DNA of 64,000 nucleotides, taken from NCBI RefSeq assembly GCF_002933355.1, contig NZ_PDKU01000002.1:1-64000 (forward strand), written 5' to 3'. The position numbers and the translations under genes were made by a program. This DNA is from Candidatus Pantoea edessiphila. Lineage in GTDB: Bacteria > Pseudomonadota > Gammaproteobacteria > Enterobacterales > Enterobacteriaceae. Shown here piece after piece: positions 10,078-20,724 of this stretch (position 1 is its first letter; every line of letters starts with the position of its first letter). Under the pieces are notes generated by a model, which saw only the letters and a list, made by a program, of their open reading frames with translations, was not told the origin of the DNA and did no database searches.

Positions 10078-10653
10078 ATGTTAAAGAGGTTTATTACTGG
10101 AAGTACCCTGAGTTTGATTGTTTTATTTAGTTTAACGCAAATTTTACATGCAGCTGAAGGTAGTGTTGCTTTAGGTAGATATCATACTATGTTATCTCTT
10201 GGCGCAGGAACTAACTCTACAGGTGCTTTCTTAAAAACTAATTTGTTGTATAATACCGATAAAGGTAATACCTTTGATACCGGTTTTGGTTACAATATAG
10301 ATACAAATTCACTACGTATATATCCGTCAGTAAAAGTTATTCTTACTAGATATGAAGAAAGACTAGATGGCACTTCAATATCTTTAGGATTCGGTGGGGG
10401 TGCTCTTTATCACTTAGATAGATATTGGAGCTTATACGGAAAATACCACTACGGAATAGAATGTTTCTCTCCTAAACGTGCTAACAGCTATCACGATATT
10501 AACGGGGGTATAAGATTTACTCCTATTTCTATGTTAAGCTTAGAATTAGGCTACAGGTGTACAATGTTACACAATAAAACCCCTTCAAATACTTATATAC
10601 CAGTTGAATATATTGCTAAAAGCCCTTATTTAGGTGTATCAGTATTATTTTAA
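10078..10653 (+). CDS. YfaZ family outer membrane protein (porin-like)
   Basis: A 191-residue exported protein. Residues 1-26 form a typical signal peptide: a lysine-containing start MLKRF, a hydrophobic core LSLIVLFSL, and a likely cleavage after LHA. The mature part shows alternating hydrophobic and polar strands with many Gly and aromatic residues and ends in a terminal Phe (YLGVSVLF), the hallmark of a small outer membrane beta-barrel. Parts resemble E. coli YfaZ: the GSVALG start, YGKYHYG, and the SLELGYR and SPYLGVS segments. ATG 10078 has AAGGAG at 10065-10070. The function is not known. It is not next to ssb in E. coli, so its place here is a rearrangement. Retention suggests a role in envelope permeability (inference). 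Confidence 0.75.
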   Translation: MLKRFITGSTLSLIVLFSLTQILHAAEGSVALGRYHTMLSLGAGTNSTGAFLKTNLLYNTDKGNTFDTGFGYNIDTNSLRIYPSVKVILTRYEERLDGTSISLGFGGGALYHLDRYWSLYGKYHYGIECFSPKRANSYHDINGGIRFTPISMLSLELGYRCTMLHNKTPSNTYIPVEYIAKSPYLGVSVLF

Positions 10654-10739
10654 ATATTTCTGTTGATAAATAGAGAAGAAAAAAATTTAGAAAAATGTAT
10701 TTTATCAGATAAGTTAAACGTTTCTTATAATTTAATTCA

Positions 10740-10787
10740 AAAGCTCAAATACGATTTACTTTTCAGTATTTTCGGTATTTGAGCTTT
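10740..10787. terminator. Strong hairpin, likely bidirectional terminator
   Basis: AAAGCTCAAATAC (10740-10752) is the exact reverse complement of GTATTTGAGCTTT (10775-10787), giving a 13-bp stem. It sits between the YfaZ-family gene (+) and tRNA-Phe (-), where a bidirectional terminator is expected. Confidence 0.6.
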
Positions 10788-10838
10788 CTTATATTAATTT
10801 TATATTGCATCATTCAAAGTTATTCGTTCTTATTAATG

Positions 10839-10911
10839 TGCCCAGAGGCGGAATTGAACCACCGACACAGGGATTTTCAGTCCCCTGCTCTACCTACTGA
10901 GCTATCTGGGC
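10839..10911 (-). tRNA. tRNA-Phe (GAA)
   Basis: Read on the minus strand, this 73-nt gene folds into a full cloverleaf close to E. coli tRNA-Phe. The acceptor stem is GCCCAGA/TCTGGGC, the anticodon loop is CTGAAAA with anticodon GAA, and the T-loop is TTCAATT. The discriminator A at 10839 is not followed by CCA, so the 3' end must be added after transcription. In E. coli pheU lies in the same region as cutA. Confidence 0.96.
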
Positions 10912-11108
10912 AATAGATATAAACCATTAAAACTTAAAGAATAGAATTAGTCAACTTCTATTTTAAACAAAATGAAAATTAAACTTAATTACATAATAAA
11001 TTATACTTTATTAAATATGAGACATTGTATAGACTGATTTCTTTTATTTCAAGCAATAAAATAAATTTGTTCATTTCAAAATTATAACAATCTAATACTT
11101 GATTTTTA

Positions 11109-11435
11109 TTATAATTTAGTTTTCTTAAGTAAAGATTCTTTAATCCATGACAAATAAATTGGATCTACATATTTAATAGGAATTACTAATATTTCCGGTA
11201 TTTCATAAGGATGGATTAGCTTGAGGAAATTTAAGAGCGGTTCTTGGTGTATTTCATCACATTTTATCAACATTTGAACTTCATTAGCACATTCTAGTTT
11301 ATTCTGCCAAAAATAATATGAAATAGCTCCCGGAATAAGAGTAATACAAGCTGCTAATTTTTCTTTTAATAATTTTTTTGCAATTATTGCTGATTGTTCT
11401 TCTGGTACAGTGCAAATAACAACAATTATACTCAT
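11109..11435 (-). CDS. cutA: Divalent-cation tolerance protein CutA
   Basis: CutA is a small trimeric cytoplasmic protein with a ferredoxin-like, PII-like fold; it was named from copper tolerance and its exact role is debated. The 108-residue product matches E. coli CutA (112 aa): VVICTVPEEQSA, KLLKEKLAACITLIPGAISYYFWQNKLE, EVQMLIKC, HPYEIPEILVIPI and YLSWI. I chose ATG 11435 because family similarity begins at SIIVVICT and a GGAAG precedes it; the frame is open upstream to 11477 without similarity. In E. coli dsbD is next door; it is not seen here. Confidence 0.93.
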   Translation of the reverse strand: MSIIVVICTVPEEQSAIIAKKLLKEKLAACITLIPGAISYYFWQNKLECANEVQMLIKCDEIHQEPLLNFLKLIHPYEIPEILVIPIKYVDPIYLSWIKESLLKKTKL

Positions 11436-11857
11436 TTTTATCTTCCAAACTATAAAAAAACAAGAAGTAATATTCATATTAACTTTTATTTACTTATCAT
11501 ATAATAATTACATATCCTATAATTCAATTATTATACTGATTCATCTATATTGAGAAAATTATTGCATCTTATGTATTTTACATTATTATTTTATTAAAAA
11601 TAATAATGTAAAAATAAATTCATATACAAAATAGTTATATAATACAATTTGCAATTTTTAGATATACATTAATATAATTATGAAATAAATATAGGATATA
11701 TTTTTAATGTATATAGAATTTATTTTTCTCACAAAAATTTTTATACTGTTAATTAGTTAATACACATACAATTTAATAATAAATACTTTTATATGACTTA
11801 AGAAAAATTTTATGTTTCTATAATATATATTATAAAATATTAGTTTAGGAGAATTTA
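11436..11857. other. Divergent intergenic region cutA/fxsA
   Basis: About 420 bp of AT-rich sequence between two divergent genes, presumably holding both promoters. dcuA and aspA lie here in E. coli; no remnant is readable. Confidence 0.55.
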
Positions 11858-12277
11858 GTGCGTTGGATATTATTAATTATATTGTTTATACTATCATGGA
11901 TTGAAATTTCTTTGTTTATCCATGTATCTAATATATTTGGTATTCCATGTACTATATTATTGGCACTATTTACTTCTTCTATTGGTATACTAATTGTTAA
12001 ACAACAAAGTATAAAAAATTTCATATTAATTAAAAAAAAATTAATATATAATGAATTGCCGACAAAAGAAATAGTAAAAATTATTTCTTTAATTATTAGT
12101 GGTTTTTTATTGTTATTACCAGGATTTTTTACTGACTTATTTGGCTTGCTATTATTAGTAACGCCAATACAAAATTTTATTATTTTAAAAATAATGAAAC
12201 GTTTTGGTGTGTGGAAGACTTATAGTGATAATCACTGTACTATTGATGGGGAATTTGAAAAGAAAAATAATGAGTAG
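11858..12277 (+). CDS. fxsA: FxsA family inner membrane protein
   Basis: A 139-residue membrane protein. FxsA was described in E. coli as a protein that relieves phage T7 exclusion by the F plasmid; its housekeeping role is unknown. Hydrophobic segments lie at about 3-23, 25-45, 70-90 and 93-113, with family motifs WIEISLFIHV, SIGILIVKQQ and LLLLPGFFTDLFGLLLLVTPIQ. The tail keeps the TIDGEFEKKN-type ending but lacks the last charged residues of E. coli FxsA (158 aa). It starts at GTG 11858 behind TAGGAGAA. It lies upstream of groS as in E. coli. Keeping a gene known only from phage exclusion is odd in a symbiont and hints at another function. Confidence 0.92.
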   Translation: MRWILLIILFILSWIEISLFIHVSNIFGIPCTILLALFTSSIGILIVKQQSIKNFILIKKKLIYNELPTKEIVKIISLIISGFLLLLPGFFTDLFGLLLLVTPIQNFIILKIMKRFGVWKTYSDNHCTIDGEFEKKNNE

Positions 12278-12428
12278 TCAATTAAAAAAATACAAATTAT
12301 GAAAAAATTGATTAATATATAATTCGAATTTAATTTTAATTATCAAAAATTTGTATAATTTTTGATTTTAAAATTATTTATAAGGACAATATTTTATTAT
12401 TTTTATAAAAATTTTATTGATATTCCCC

Positions 12429-12457
12429 CTTGAAAGGATTAGTTCATGTCCCTATTT
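12429..12457 (+). promoter_or_regulatory. Sigma-32 heat-shock promoter of groS-groL
   Basis: CTTGAAA at 12429-12435 and CCCTATTT at 12450-12457 are separated by 14 bp. They match the sigma-32 consensus (CTTGAAA, CCCCATNT) and align with the known E. coli groE promoter, including the run of C before the -35 and the downstream TCACCAGC. Conservation of this element in AT-rich surroundings indicates that heat-shock or high constitutive sigma-32 expression of GroESL is retained. Confidence 0.88.
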
Positions 12458-12542
12458 ATTTCACCAGCGAGGCTTTAAGCCATTTAGTCGGTATTCAACC
12501 AACAAAATAAAATGATTGGATTTCTTAAAGGAGAGCTATCAA

Positions 12543-12839
12543 ATGAAAATTCGTCCATTGCACGATCGAGTTATCGTCAAGCGGGAAGAAGTAGAAGCTA
12601 AATCGGCAGGTGGTATTATGCTAACTGGTTCCGCAGCATCTAAATCCACTCGTGGTAAAGTGATGGCTGTTGGTAAGGGTCGTATTCTTGAAAACGGTCA
12701 AGTGAAACCTTTGGACGTAAAGATTGGTGATATAGTAATATTCAATGAAAGTTATGGTGCTAAAACTGAAAAAATTAATGAAGAAGAAATATTAATTATC
12801 AATGAAAGTGATATTTTAGCGATTGTTGAAAATTGTTAA
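12543..12839 (+). CDS. groS: Co-chaperonin GroES
   Basis: GroES is the heptameric lid of the GroEL folding chamber. The 98-residue product starts [20 protein letters not shown] and contains the mobile-loop segment [20 protein letters not shown], then [16 protein letters not shown], as in E. coli GroES (97 aa). ATG 12543 follows AAGGAGAG; an upstream in-frame TTG at 12516 is not needed. It is transcribed from the sigma-32 promoter upstream and followed by groL after 63 bp. Base composition and codon use are less AT-biased than in neighbours, as expected for a very highly expressed gene. Confidence 0.97.
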   Translation: MKIRPLHDRVIVKREEVEAKSAGGIMLTGSAASKSTRGKVMAVGKGRILENGQVKPLDVKIGDIVIFNESYGAKTEKINEEEILIINESDILAIVENC

Positions 12840-12890
12840 AATTTAGACTTTAATTTTTATGCATAGTTCACTGAATATAATGAAGTTTGA

Positions 12891-14561
<1,671 letters not shown>

Positions 14562-14601
14562 TTATTTGTATTCTGTTGCTATTTAATTTAACAATTTTCT
14601 A

Positions 14602-14635
14602 TCCCCCTTATAATCAAATTATTTGATTAGGGGGA
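14602..14635. terminator. Terminator between groL and epmB
   Basis: TCCCCCT (14602-14608) pairs with AGGGGGA (14629-14635), and inside it AATCAAAT (14612-14619) pairs with ATTTGATT (14621-14628). The two parts are joined by a small 3-nt bulge. It lies between convergent genes and is GC-rich at its base, so a bidirectional terminator is likely. Confidence 0.65.
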
Positions 14636-14687
14636 ATTGTCTTGTTATATAGAAACCATCATTTGTTATAACTTGTTTATTGCTATT

Positions 14688-15668
14688 TTAATTGTATTTA
14701 ACTAATTTAGGTATCATATAACCTGATACGTGTAATGATAATTCATGAATCAATTTTATTGCTACATTTTCTTTTACGAAAAAATGGGCAGTACCCTGAA
14801 CTTTATCTAACAAATGTAGATAATAGGGTAATATTCCTAGGTCAAAAAGGCAATCACTAAGCTTAATTAACACATCTAAATTATCATTTATTCCTTTTAG
14901 TAAAACGCTTTGGTTAAGTAAAGTAACTCCTACTTTTTTTAACTTAGACATAGCTTCAAATACTTCATCATTTACTTCTTGAAAATGATTAATATGAGTT
15001 ACTAGCAATATGTTTAATTTAGTTTTTCCTAATAATTGACATAATTGGTTAGTGATACGATCTGGAATAACTACTGGAAAACGAGTATGAATTCTCAATT
15101 TTTTTATGTGTGGAATATTTTCTATTTTTTTTATAATCCATGCTAATTCATGATCTTTTGCCATTAAAGGATCTCCACCTGAAAAAATTATTTCGTTTAT
15201 TTCAGAATGAGAGTAAATATATTGTAGAGCTATTTTCCAATTATCTTTATTACCTGGGTTTTTTTGATAAGGGAAATAACGGCGAAAACAATATCTGCAA
15301 TTTATAGCACAACTATTTTTTAATAATAATAACGCCCGATTTTTATATTTATGTAATACATTAGGTATTTTATTATTTTGCTCTTTTAAAGGGTCTTTAC
15401 TATAACCAGGTGTATTAATTAATTCTTTCTTGTTTATTAAAACTTGTAAAAGTAATGGATCTGTTATTGTATTTTTTTTCATTCGATTAACAAATGATAG
15501 AGGTACTCTACAAGGAAAAAGATTTTTTTGTTTAATATATTTGTTAATTGCATGATTGTTATCTAATTCTAAAATCTTTAACAGTTTTTTAGGTTCAGTA
15601 ATGACATTAGCAAGTTGTTGTAACCAATTTTCTTTTTTATAATGTTTTAAGGTTATAATATCTACCAT
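14688..15668 (-). CDS. epmB: EF-P-(L)-beta-lysine pathway lysine 2,3-aminomutase
   Basis: EpmB is a radical-SAM, PLP-dependent enzyme that turns (S)-alpha-lysine into (R)-beta-lysine, the modifier of elongation factor P. The 326-residue protein carries the iron-sulfur motif C120-x3-C124-x2-C127 in CAINCRYCFRRYFPY, the EIIFSGGDPLM loop, and a C-terminal GYMIPKLVKY that contains the expected PLP lysine. E. coli YjeK is about 342 aa. It is divergent from efp with 47 bp between start codons, as in E. coli, so both probably share one promoter region. Confidence 0.95.
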   Translation of the reverse strand: MVDIITLKHYKKENWLQQLANVITEPKKLLKILELDNNHAINKYIKQKNLFPCRVPLSFVNRMKKNTITDPLLLQVLINKKELINTPGYSKDPLKEQNNKIPNVLHKYKNRALLLLKNSCAINCRYCFRRYFPYQKNPGNKDNWKIALQYIYSHSEINEIIFSGGDPLMAKDHELAWIIKKIENIPHIKKLRIHTRFPVVIPDRITNQLCQLLGKTKLNILLVTHINHFQEVNDEVFEAMSKLKKVGVTLLNQSVLLKGINDNLDVLIKLSDCLFDLGILPYYLHLLDKVQGTAHFFVKENVAIKLIHELSLHVSGYMIPKLVKYN

Positions 15669-15715
15669 TTTTCGATGTGCTCCATTATTTATTTTATTTT
15701 TAAAAGAGGACTGAA

Positions 15716-16282
15716 ATGTTTAGTTATTCTAGTAATGACTTGCGTTCTGGTTTAAAAATTATTTTTGATAATGAACCTTGTGCTATAGAATCTAGTGAAT
15801 TTATTAAACCTGGTAAAGGACAATCATTTGTACGTGTTAAAATGCGCCGTTTATTAACAGGTACTAGAATTGAAAAAACTTTTAAATCTACAGATTCTTT
15901 TAAGTGTGCAGATGTAACAGAAACTGATTTAATATATCTATATCATGATCATTACTTTTATTATTTCATGCATCCTGAAAATTTTGAGCATTTTCAAGTG
16001 AATCAAAAAACTATTGGTGAATCTAGTAAATGGATGCAAACAAATTTGATATGCAATGTAACATTATGGAATGGATTGCCTATTATTGTTCAACCACCTA
16101 AATTTATAGAACTAAAAATTATAAAAACTGATCTAGGATTAAAGGGTGATACGGTTAATAATAGTAGTAAAGTAGCTACTTTATCTAATGGCGCAGTTAT
16201 TAAAGTACCTTTCTTTTTGAAAATTGGTGAAATAATTAAAGTTGATACACGTTCTGGAGAATACGTCTCTCGTGTAAAATAA
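15716..16282 (+). CDS. efp: Translation elongation factor P
   Basis: EF-P binds between the P and E sites and rescues ribosomes stalled on polyproline. The 188-residue product has the same length as E. coli EF-P. The KOW-like domain carries the modification loop IKPGKGQSF with the target lysine at K34 (Met counted as 1), followed by [20 protein letters not shown] and the two OB domains, ending in the conserved [12 protein letters not shown]. An AGAGGA ribosome binding site precedes ATG 15716. With epmA and epmB flanking it, the complete beta-lysylation system is encoded within 2.8 kb. Confidence 0.97.
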   Translation: MFSYSSNDLRSGLKIIFDNEPCAIESSEFIKPGKGQSFVRVKMRRLLTGTRIEKTFKSTDSFKCADVTETDLIYLYHDHYFYYFMHPENFEHFQVNQKTIGESSKWMQTNLICNVTLWNGLPIIVQPPKFIELKIIKTDLGLKGDTVNNSSKVATLSNGAVIKVPFFLKIGEIIKVDTRSGEYVSRVK

Positions 16283-16470
16283 TAACATACAAAATAATTT
16301 TATTATTTTATAAAAATGATTTTAGTAGTAAGATAATTATATTTTTTATTGAAAATATTGGTAATATTATATCTAATTAAAATATTCAATAAATTTGATT
16401 TTTATGCAATGAAATTATTTATCAAAGATAATATAAAAAATTGATTTCTTTCTATCACGAGAGAATAAAC

Positions 16471-17445
16471 ATGATTGAAAATCTAAATTGGCAACCCAAA
16501 ATATCAATAAATAATTTAATAAAAAGAGCACAGATTCTATCTAAAATAAGAATTTTTTTTTCTAATAATGGTGTATTAGAAGTTGAAACACCTATTATGA
16601 GTAGAAGAACAACCACTGATGTTCATCTTGTTCCATTTGTTACTAAATTGAAGAGTAATTTAATAAATGAGCATAATTTTTGGTTGATAACTAGTCCTGA
16701 GTATCATATGAAAAGATTATTAGCTGCAGGCAGTGGAGCTATTTATCAAATAACGCATAGCTTTCGTAACGGAGAAAATGGGCGTTATCATAATCCAGAA
16801 TTTACAATGTTGGAATGGTATCGTCCTGAATATGATATATTTCGTTTAATGCATGAAATAGAAAATTTTTTACAATTTGTGTTTAATTTTGATGCTGCAG
16901 ATTTTATTTCATATCAACAAGCTTTTCTCGATCATCTTCATATAGATCCATTGTCTGAGGATAGGGATGCATTTTATGCAATAGCAGATAAATTAGGTAA
17001 TGGCGAATTAATACGTGCTGAAAAAGATATTAATACAATACTAATGTTATTATTTATGATAGGTATAGAACCTAATATTGGGCAAAAAAAACCCTGTTTT
17101 GTCTATCATTTTCCAGCTGGTCAAGCAATATTAGCAGAAGTTAATAATAAAGATCCTCGGATAGCAGAACGTTTTGAATTGTACTATCATGGTATTGAAT
17201 TAGCAAATGGTAGTTTTGAACTGACTAATCTTAAAGAACATATTAAACGTTTTAATAAAGATAATAATATTCGTGTTCATAATAAATTACCAAAAATACA
17301 AATAGATAATATGTTACTTGATGCTTTGCAACATGGTATGCCTACTTGTTCTGGAGTAGCAATGGGACTAGACAGATTGATAATGTTATCTTTAAATACA
17401 AATTCAATACATGATGTTATGACGTTTCCTATTGATCGTTGTTAA
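16471..17445 (+). CDS. epmA: EF-P--lysine ligase EpmA (GenX/PoxA)
   Basis: EpmA is a truncated paralogue of class II lysyl-tRNA synthetase that attaches beta-lysine to K34 of EF-P. The 324-residue product (E. coli 325) shows class II motifs: VLEVETPIMSRRTTTDVHLVPF, TSPEYHMKRLLAAGSGAIYQI, FRNGENGRYHNPEFTMLEWYRP, and motif 3 in GVAMGLDRLIML. It lacks the N-terminal anticodon-binding domain of LysRS, as the family does. I chose ATG 16471 because IENLNWQPK matches the family start; the frame is open to a TTG at 16441. It converges with degQ at a synteny breakpoint. Confidence 0.95.
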   Translation: MIENLNWQPKISINNLIKRAQILSKIRIFFSNNGVLEVETPIMSRRTTTDVHLVPFVTKLKSNLINEHNFWLITSPEYHMKRLLAAGSGAIYQITHSFRNGENGRYHNPEFTMLEWYRPEYDIFRLMHEIENFLQFVFNFDAADFISYQQAFLDHLHIDPLSEDRDAFYAIADKLGNGELIRAEKDINTILMLLFMIGIEPNIGQKKPCFVYHFPAGQAILAEVNNKDPRIAERFELYYHGIELANGSFELTNLKEHIKRFNKDNNIRVHNKLPKIQIDNMLLDALQHGMPTCSGVAMGLDRLIMLSLNTNSIHDVMTFPIDRC

Positions 17446-17503
17446 AAATTTTTTAAAATTAAAAAAATGACTTTTTATAATAAAAAAATTATAGTAAGAG
17501 ATA

Positions 17504-17534
17504 AGCGGACACTGAAGATTAAGAAGTATCCGCT
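17504..17534. terminator. Possible terminator between epmA and degQ
   Basis: AGCGGACACT (17504-17513) pairs with AGTATCCGCT (17525-17534) with one mismatch, across an 11-nt loop. It lies between convergent gene ends. T/A-rich sequence flanks it on the degQ-distal side. This point is also the junction between blocks A and B. Confidence 0.45.
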
Positions 17535-17546
17535 AATTAACACTAC

Positions 17547-18917
17547 TTATTTCAATACTAAATAGAGACTTTCATTTCCCCTGATGACATTTATTGCTAA
17601 TGCTGGGGGTTTATCATTTATGATTTTGATCATATCTTTGACTGTACGTGTGCGCTTAAGATTAATGTTTATAATTACATCATCTTTTTCTAAACCTAAT
17701 TGATCTGCTAATGTTCCTGGATTTACATTTTCAATTTGTATGCCTTTATTGCCACTTTGTGTCATACCATTTATAAAAAAAGCACCTGGTAAGATTGAAA
17801 ATATACTTCTACTAGTTGATTGTAATCTATTTTCCTTAACATTAATATCAATTGTTAAAGGCTTACCTTTACGGATTACAGTTACCTTTATCTTCTCTCT
17901 TGGTATTAATAGTCCAATTTTAATACGTAATTCAGAAAAATTATGTATAGGTTTATTATTTACTAATGTAATTACATCACCGGATTGTATACCTGCTTTT
18001 TGTGCAGCAGAATCGTCTAAAACTTCTGAAATAAATACACCATAGTGAGATTTAAGATTAAAAGTTTTTTGCATATCTATAGAGATTTCACTTCCTTTAA
18101 TACCTAATTGACCTCTTCTTACTTCACCATATTTTAATATTTGTTTTGAAAGATCTATTGCTATATCACTAGGTATAGCAAAACCAATACCAATACTACC
18201 ACCATTTGATGCTAATATAGCTGTGCTAATACCAATTAATTCTCCATTTAAATTTATTAATGCACCTCCTGAACTACCATGATTAATTGCAGCATCTGTT
18301 TGAATAAAATTTTCTAATCCTTCTATATTTAGACCACTTCTACATAATGCTGAAACAATACCAGAAGTAACAGTCTGTCCTAAACCGAAAGGATTACCAA
18401 CAGCTATAACAAAATCTCCTACATGAATGTTTTCAGTTTTTGCTATTTTTACTTGAGTGAGATTTTGTGCACCACTAATTTTAATTAATGCAATATCGGT
18501 TTGTTCATCAGATCCTATTAATTTAGCGCTGTATTCTCTATTATCTCCTAGTTTAATAAAAATTTTATTTGCTCCATTAATAACATGATTGTTAGTCAAC
18601 ACATATCCTTTATTTGCGTTTATAATTACCCCAGATCCTAATCCTTCAAATGGCTGTACTCGATTATTATTATCTGGAATTGACTGAACAAAACGTTTTA
18701 ACGATTCAGGATTTTCTTGTCCTTGTAAAGAATAGGTAATTCCAATTCCTTCAACACGAATACTAACTATAGCAGGTAATACTTTTTCTAACATGGGAGC
18801 TAAACTAGGAATACTTTGATTTTGTATTGGCAAAGTTGCCATTAAATTTGAAACAATAATGAAATTCAGACATAAAGTTAAAAATAATAAATTAAACATT
18901 TTTACTTTTTTTTTCAT
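17547..18917 (-). CDS. degQ: Periplasmic serine endoprotease DegQ (HtrA family)
   Basis: An HtrA-family protease/chaperone that removes misfolded envelope proteins. The 456-residue protein matches E. coli DegQ (455 aa). It has a signal peptide at about 1-28, the protease domain with the triad H111 (TNNHVI), D141 (QTDIALI) and S216, PDZ1 from about 265 and PDZ2 from about 370, ending in IRGNESLYLVLK. Odd: the active-site motif, normally GNSGG, reads GSSGG (S215 in place of Asn) and the Arg before it is His. Both could alter the oxyanion pocket. The DegP-type long Q-linker is absent, so it is DegQ rather than DegP. degS is not next to it, unlike in E. coli. Confidence 0.92.
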   Translation of the reverse strand: MKKKVKMFNLLFLTLCLNFIIVSNLMATLPIQNQSIPSLAPMLEKVLPAIVSIRVEGIGITYSLQGQENPESLKRFVQSIPDNNNRVQPFEGLGSGVIINANKGYVLTNNHVINGANKIFIKLGDNREYSAKLIGSDEQTDIALIKISGAQNLTQVKIAKTENIHVGDFVIAVGNPFGLGQTVTSGIVSALCRSGLNIEGLENFIQTDAAINHGSSGGALINLNGELIGISTAILASNGGSIGIGFAIPSDIAIDLSKQILKYGEVRRGQLGIKGSEISIDMQKTFNLKSHYGVFISEVLDDSAAQKAGIQSGDVITLVNNKPIHNFSELRIKIGLLIPREKIKVTVIRKGKPLTIDINVKENRLQSTSRSIFSILPGAFFINGMTQSGNKGIQIENVNPGTLADQLGLEKDDVIININLKRTRTVKDMIKIINDKPPALAINVIRGNESLYLVLK

Positions 18918-19403
18918 TGCTACAACGCTCCCTCGCTGTAATATACATTGGGAAAATAAAATTTTAATATTTTTTGAAATAATATTTCTATATATTAAAG
19001 TTTATACAACTGTCTTTAATATTCAAAGGATTAGTAATATTTTATCTTATAACTAATTTAATTAATAACTTTTTGAATTATAATGTATTCATTATGTCTG
19101 ATTTCTTTCATATCAGTTTATTTAGAATATCATAAAATTTTTTTATTTATTTGATACGATAACTATTTTATTATTTATTGTTAATTTCTATAGTAGCTGT
19201 TATTTTCTATAATAACTTATAATCTCATTTGATAAATATTTTTTGATATCAAAACAATGTTAGATATTAATACTGTAATGTAATTTAAATGATAAAATAA
19301 AAAATCAATAATGTTAATTTGTTTATATTATTATAGTTTTATTGATAAATTTATTTTTATATTTTTTAACAAAAGTGCTTTATTACTTAATATTTAAATA
19401 ACA
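18918..19403. other. Divergent intergenic region degQ/zapE
   Basis: About 490 bp of AT-rich sequence. E. coli carries yhcB (zapG) here; I cannot recognise it, so it seems lost. Presumably it contains the promoters of degQ and zapE. No clear consensus promoter stands out. Confidence 0.55.
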
Positions 19404-20543
19404 ATGCAAAACTCGTCTTTTACTATGATATATAAAAATAAAATATTACAAAATAATTTAATATTTGATAAAACACAATATAAAGCTGTAACTATATTGA
19501 ATGTAGTATATAAAAACTTATTAACTAACCAGAACATGCAATTTCTAAGTTTTAAAAATTTAGCAAGAATTTTATTAAAATTCATTCAAAATTATATAAA
19601 TAAAGAAAAATCTGTAACAAAAGGAGTATATTTATGGGGAGATCCTGGTTGCGGAAAAACTTGGTTAATAAATTTATTTTTTACAACTATTGCTGGAAAT
19701 CGCAAACTTAGGTTTCATTTTTATGAGTTTATATTATATATACAAGAAAATATGCAGAGATTACAAGGTAATAATGATCCATTGTTGATAATTGCCTATC
19801 AATTAAAATTAAAAACAGATATTCTTTTTCTTGATGAATTTTATATATCAGATATTACTAATGCTATATTAATTAGTACTTTATTTATAGAAATATTTAA
19901 ACATAATATCATTTTAATCATTACATCTAATATTAACCCAGATGCATTATTTCAAAAATTTCTAAATAATGATTTATTTTCAAATACAATAAAAAAAATT
20001 AGAAGTAATTGTCACATAGTAAATATTAATTCTGGAATTGACTATAGAACTCAAAATTATCAATCTATTTGTTTATGGAAATATCCACTTAATAAAGAAA
20101 CTAATAACTATATGAACACAATGTTTCACACCCTATCAGGTACTATATTTAAACAAAAATCAATTTTAAGAATTAATCATCGTAATATAATAGTATTAGG
20201 TAGTAATAATGGTGTATTATCAATTGATTTTGATTCAATATGTGGTGAGGGACGTGATCAGCATGATTATGTTAAATTGTCAAGTTGTTTTCATAGTATA
20301 TTAGTACATAATATTCCAATTATGATGAATAATAATGAAAATAAAGCTAAAAGATTTTTATTGTTAGTTGATGAATTATATGAACATAATATAAAATTAA
20401 TAGTATCAGCGGAAACAGATAAATTCAGTATTTATCAAGGCACTGAATTAAAATTTGAATACAAGCGTTGTTTATCTCGTTTACAGGAAATGAATAGTGA
20501 AAAATATTTTAAATTACCAAATGTTTTATTTTGTAAAAAATAA
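19404..20543 (+). CDS. zapE: Cell division ATPase ZapE (AFG1 family)
   Basis: ZapE is an AFG1-like P-loop ATPase that interacts with FtsZ in E. coli and matters under oxygen-poor or heat stress. The 379-residue product (E. coli 375) has Walker A at 79-86 (GDPGCGKT), Walker B in ILFLDEFYISDI, sensor region ITSNINPDALF, and the C-terminal SQHDYVKLSS-type and KRFLLLVDELYEHNIKLIVSAE motifs, ending near CLSRLQEMNSEKY. Odd: sequence drift is high, with many Ile, Asn and Lys substitutions. It lies 181 bp upstream of rplM on the same strand, as in E. coli. Confidence 0.93.
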   Translation: MQNSSFTMIYKNKILQNNLIFDKTQYKAVTILNVVYKNLLTNQNMQFLSFKNLARILLKFIQNYINKEKSVTKGVYLWGDPGCGKTWLINLFFTTIAGNRKLRFHFYEFILYIQENMQRLQGNNDPLLIIAYQLKLKTDILFLDEFYISDITNAILISTLFIEIFKHNIILIITSNINPDALFQKFLNNDLFSNTIKKIRSNCHIVNINSGIDYRTQNYQSICLWKYPLNKETNNYMNTMFHTLSGTIFKQKSILRINHRNIIVLGSNNGVLSIDFDSICGEGRDQHDYVKLSSCFHSILVHNIPIMMNNNENKAKRFLLLVDELYEHNIKLIVSAETDKFSIYQGTELKFEYKRCLSRLQEMNSEKYFKLPNVLFCKK

Positions 20544-20724
20544 CAAATAAAATTCGATTTTTTCTTTTTAATTATTTATAATTGTATTTTTATAATTTTA
20601 GTAATAATTTATTTAAATTTTAGAACGATTTAATTATTTTCACAATAACGCATAGTCTAATATTGTTCCATTTGAATTATTAGAGTTTTGTTAATATTAA
20701 ATATGTATTTAGGTAATGTTTTTA

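Noticed and set aside
18859-19056. Small plus-strand frame across the degQ start
   Set aside because: Overlaps the degQ signal peptide and its upstream region, has no similarity to known proteins and no clear start signal.
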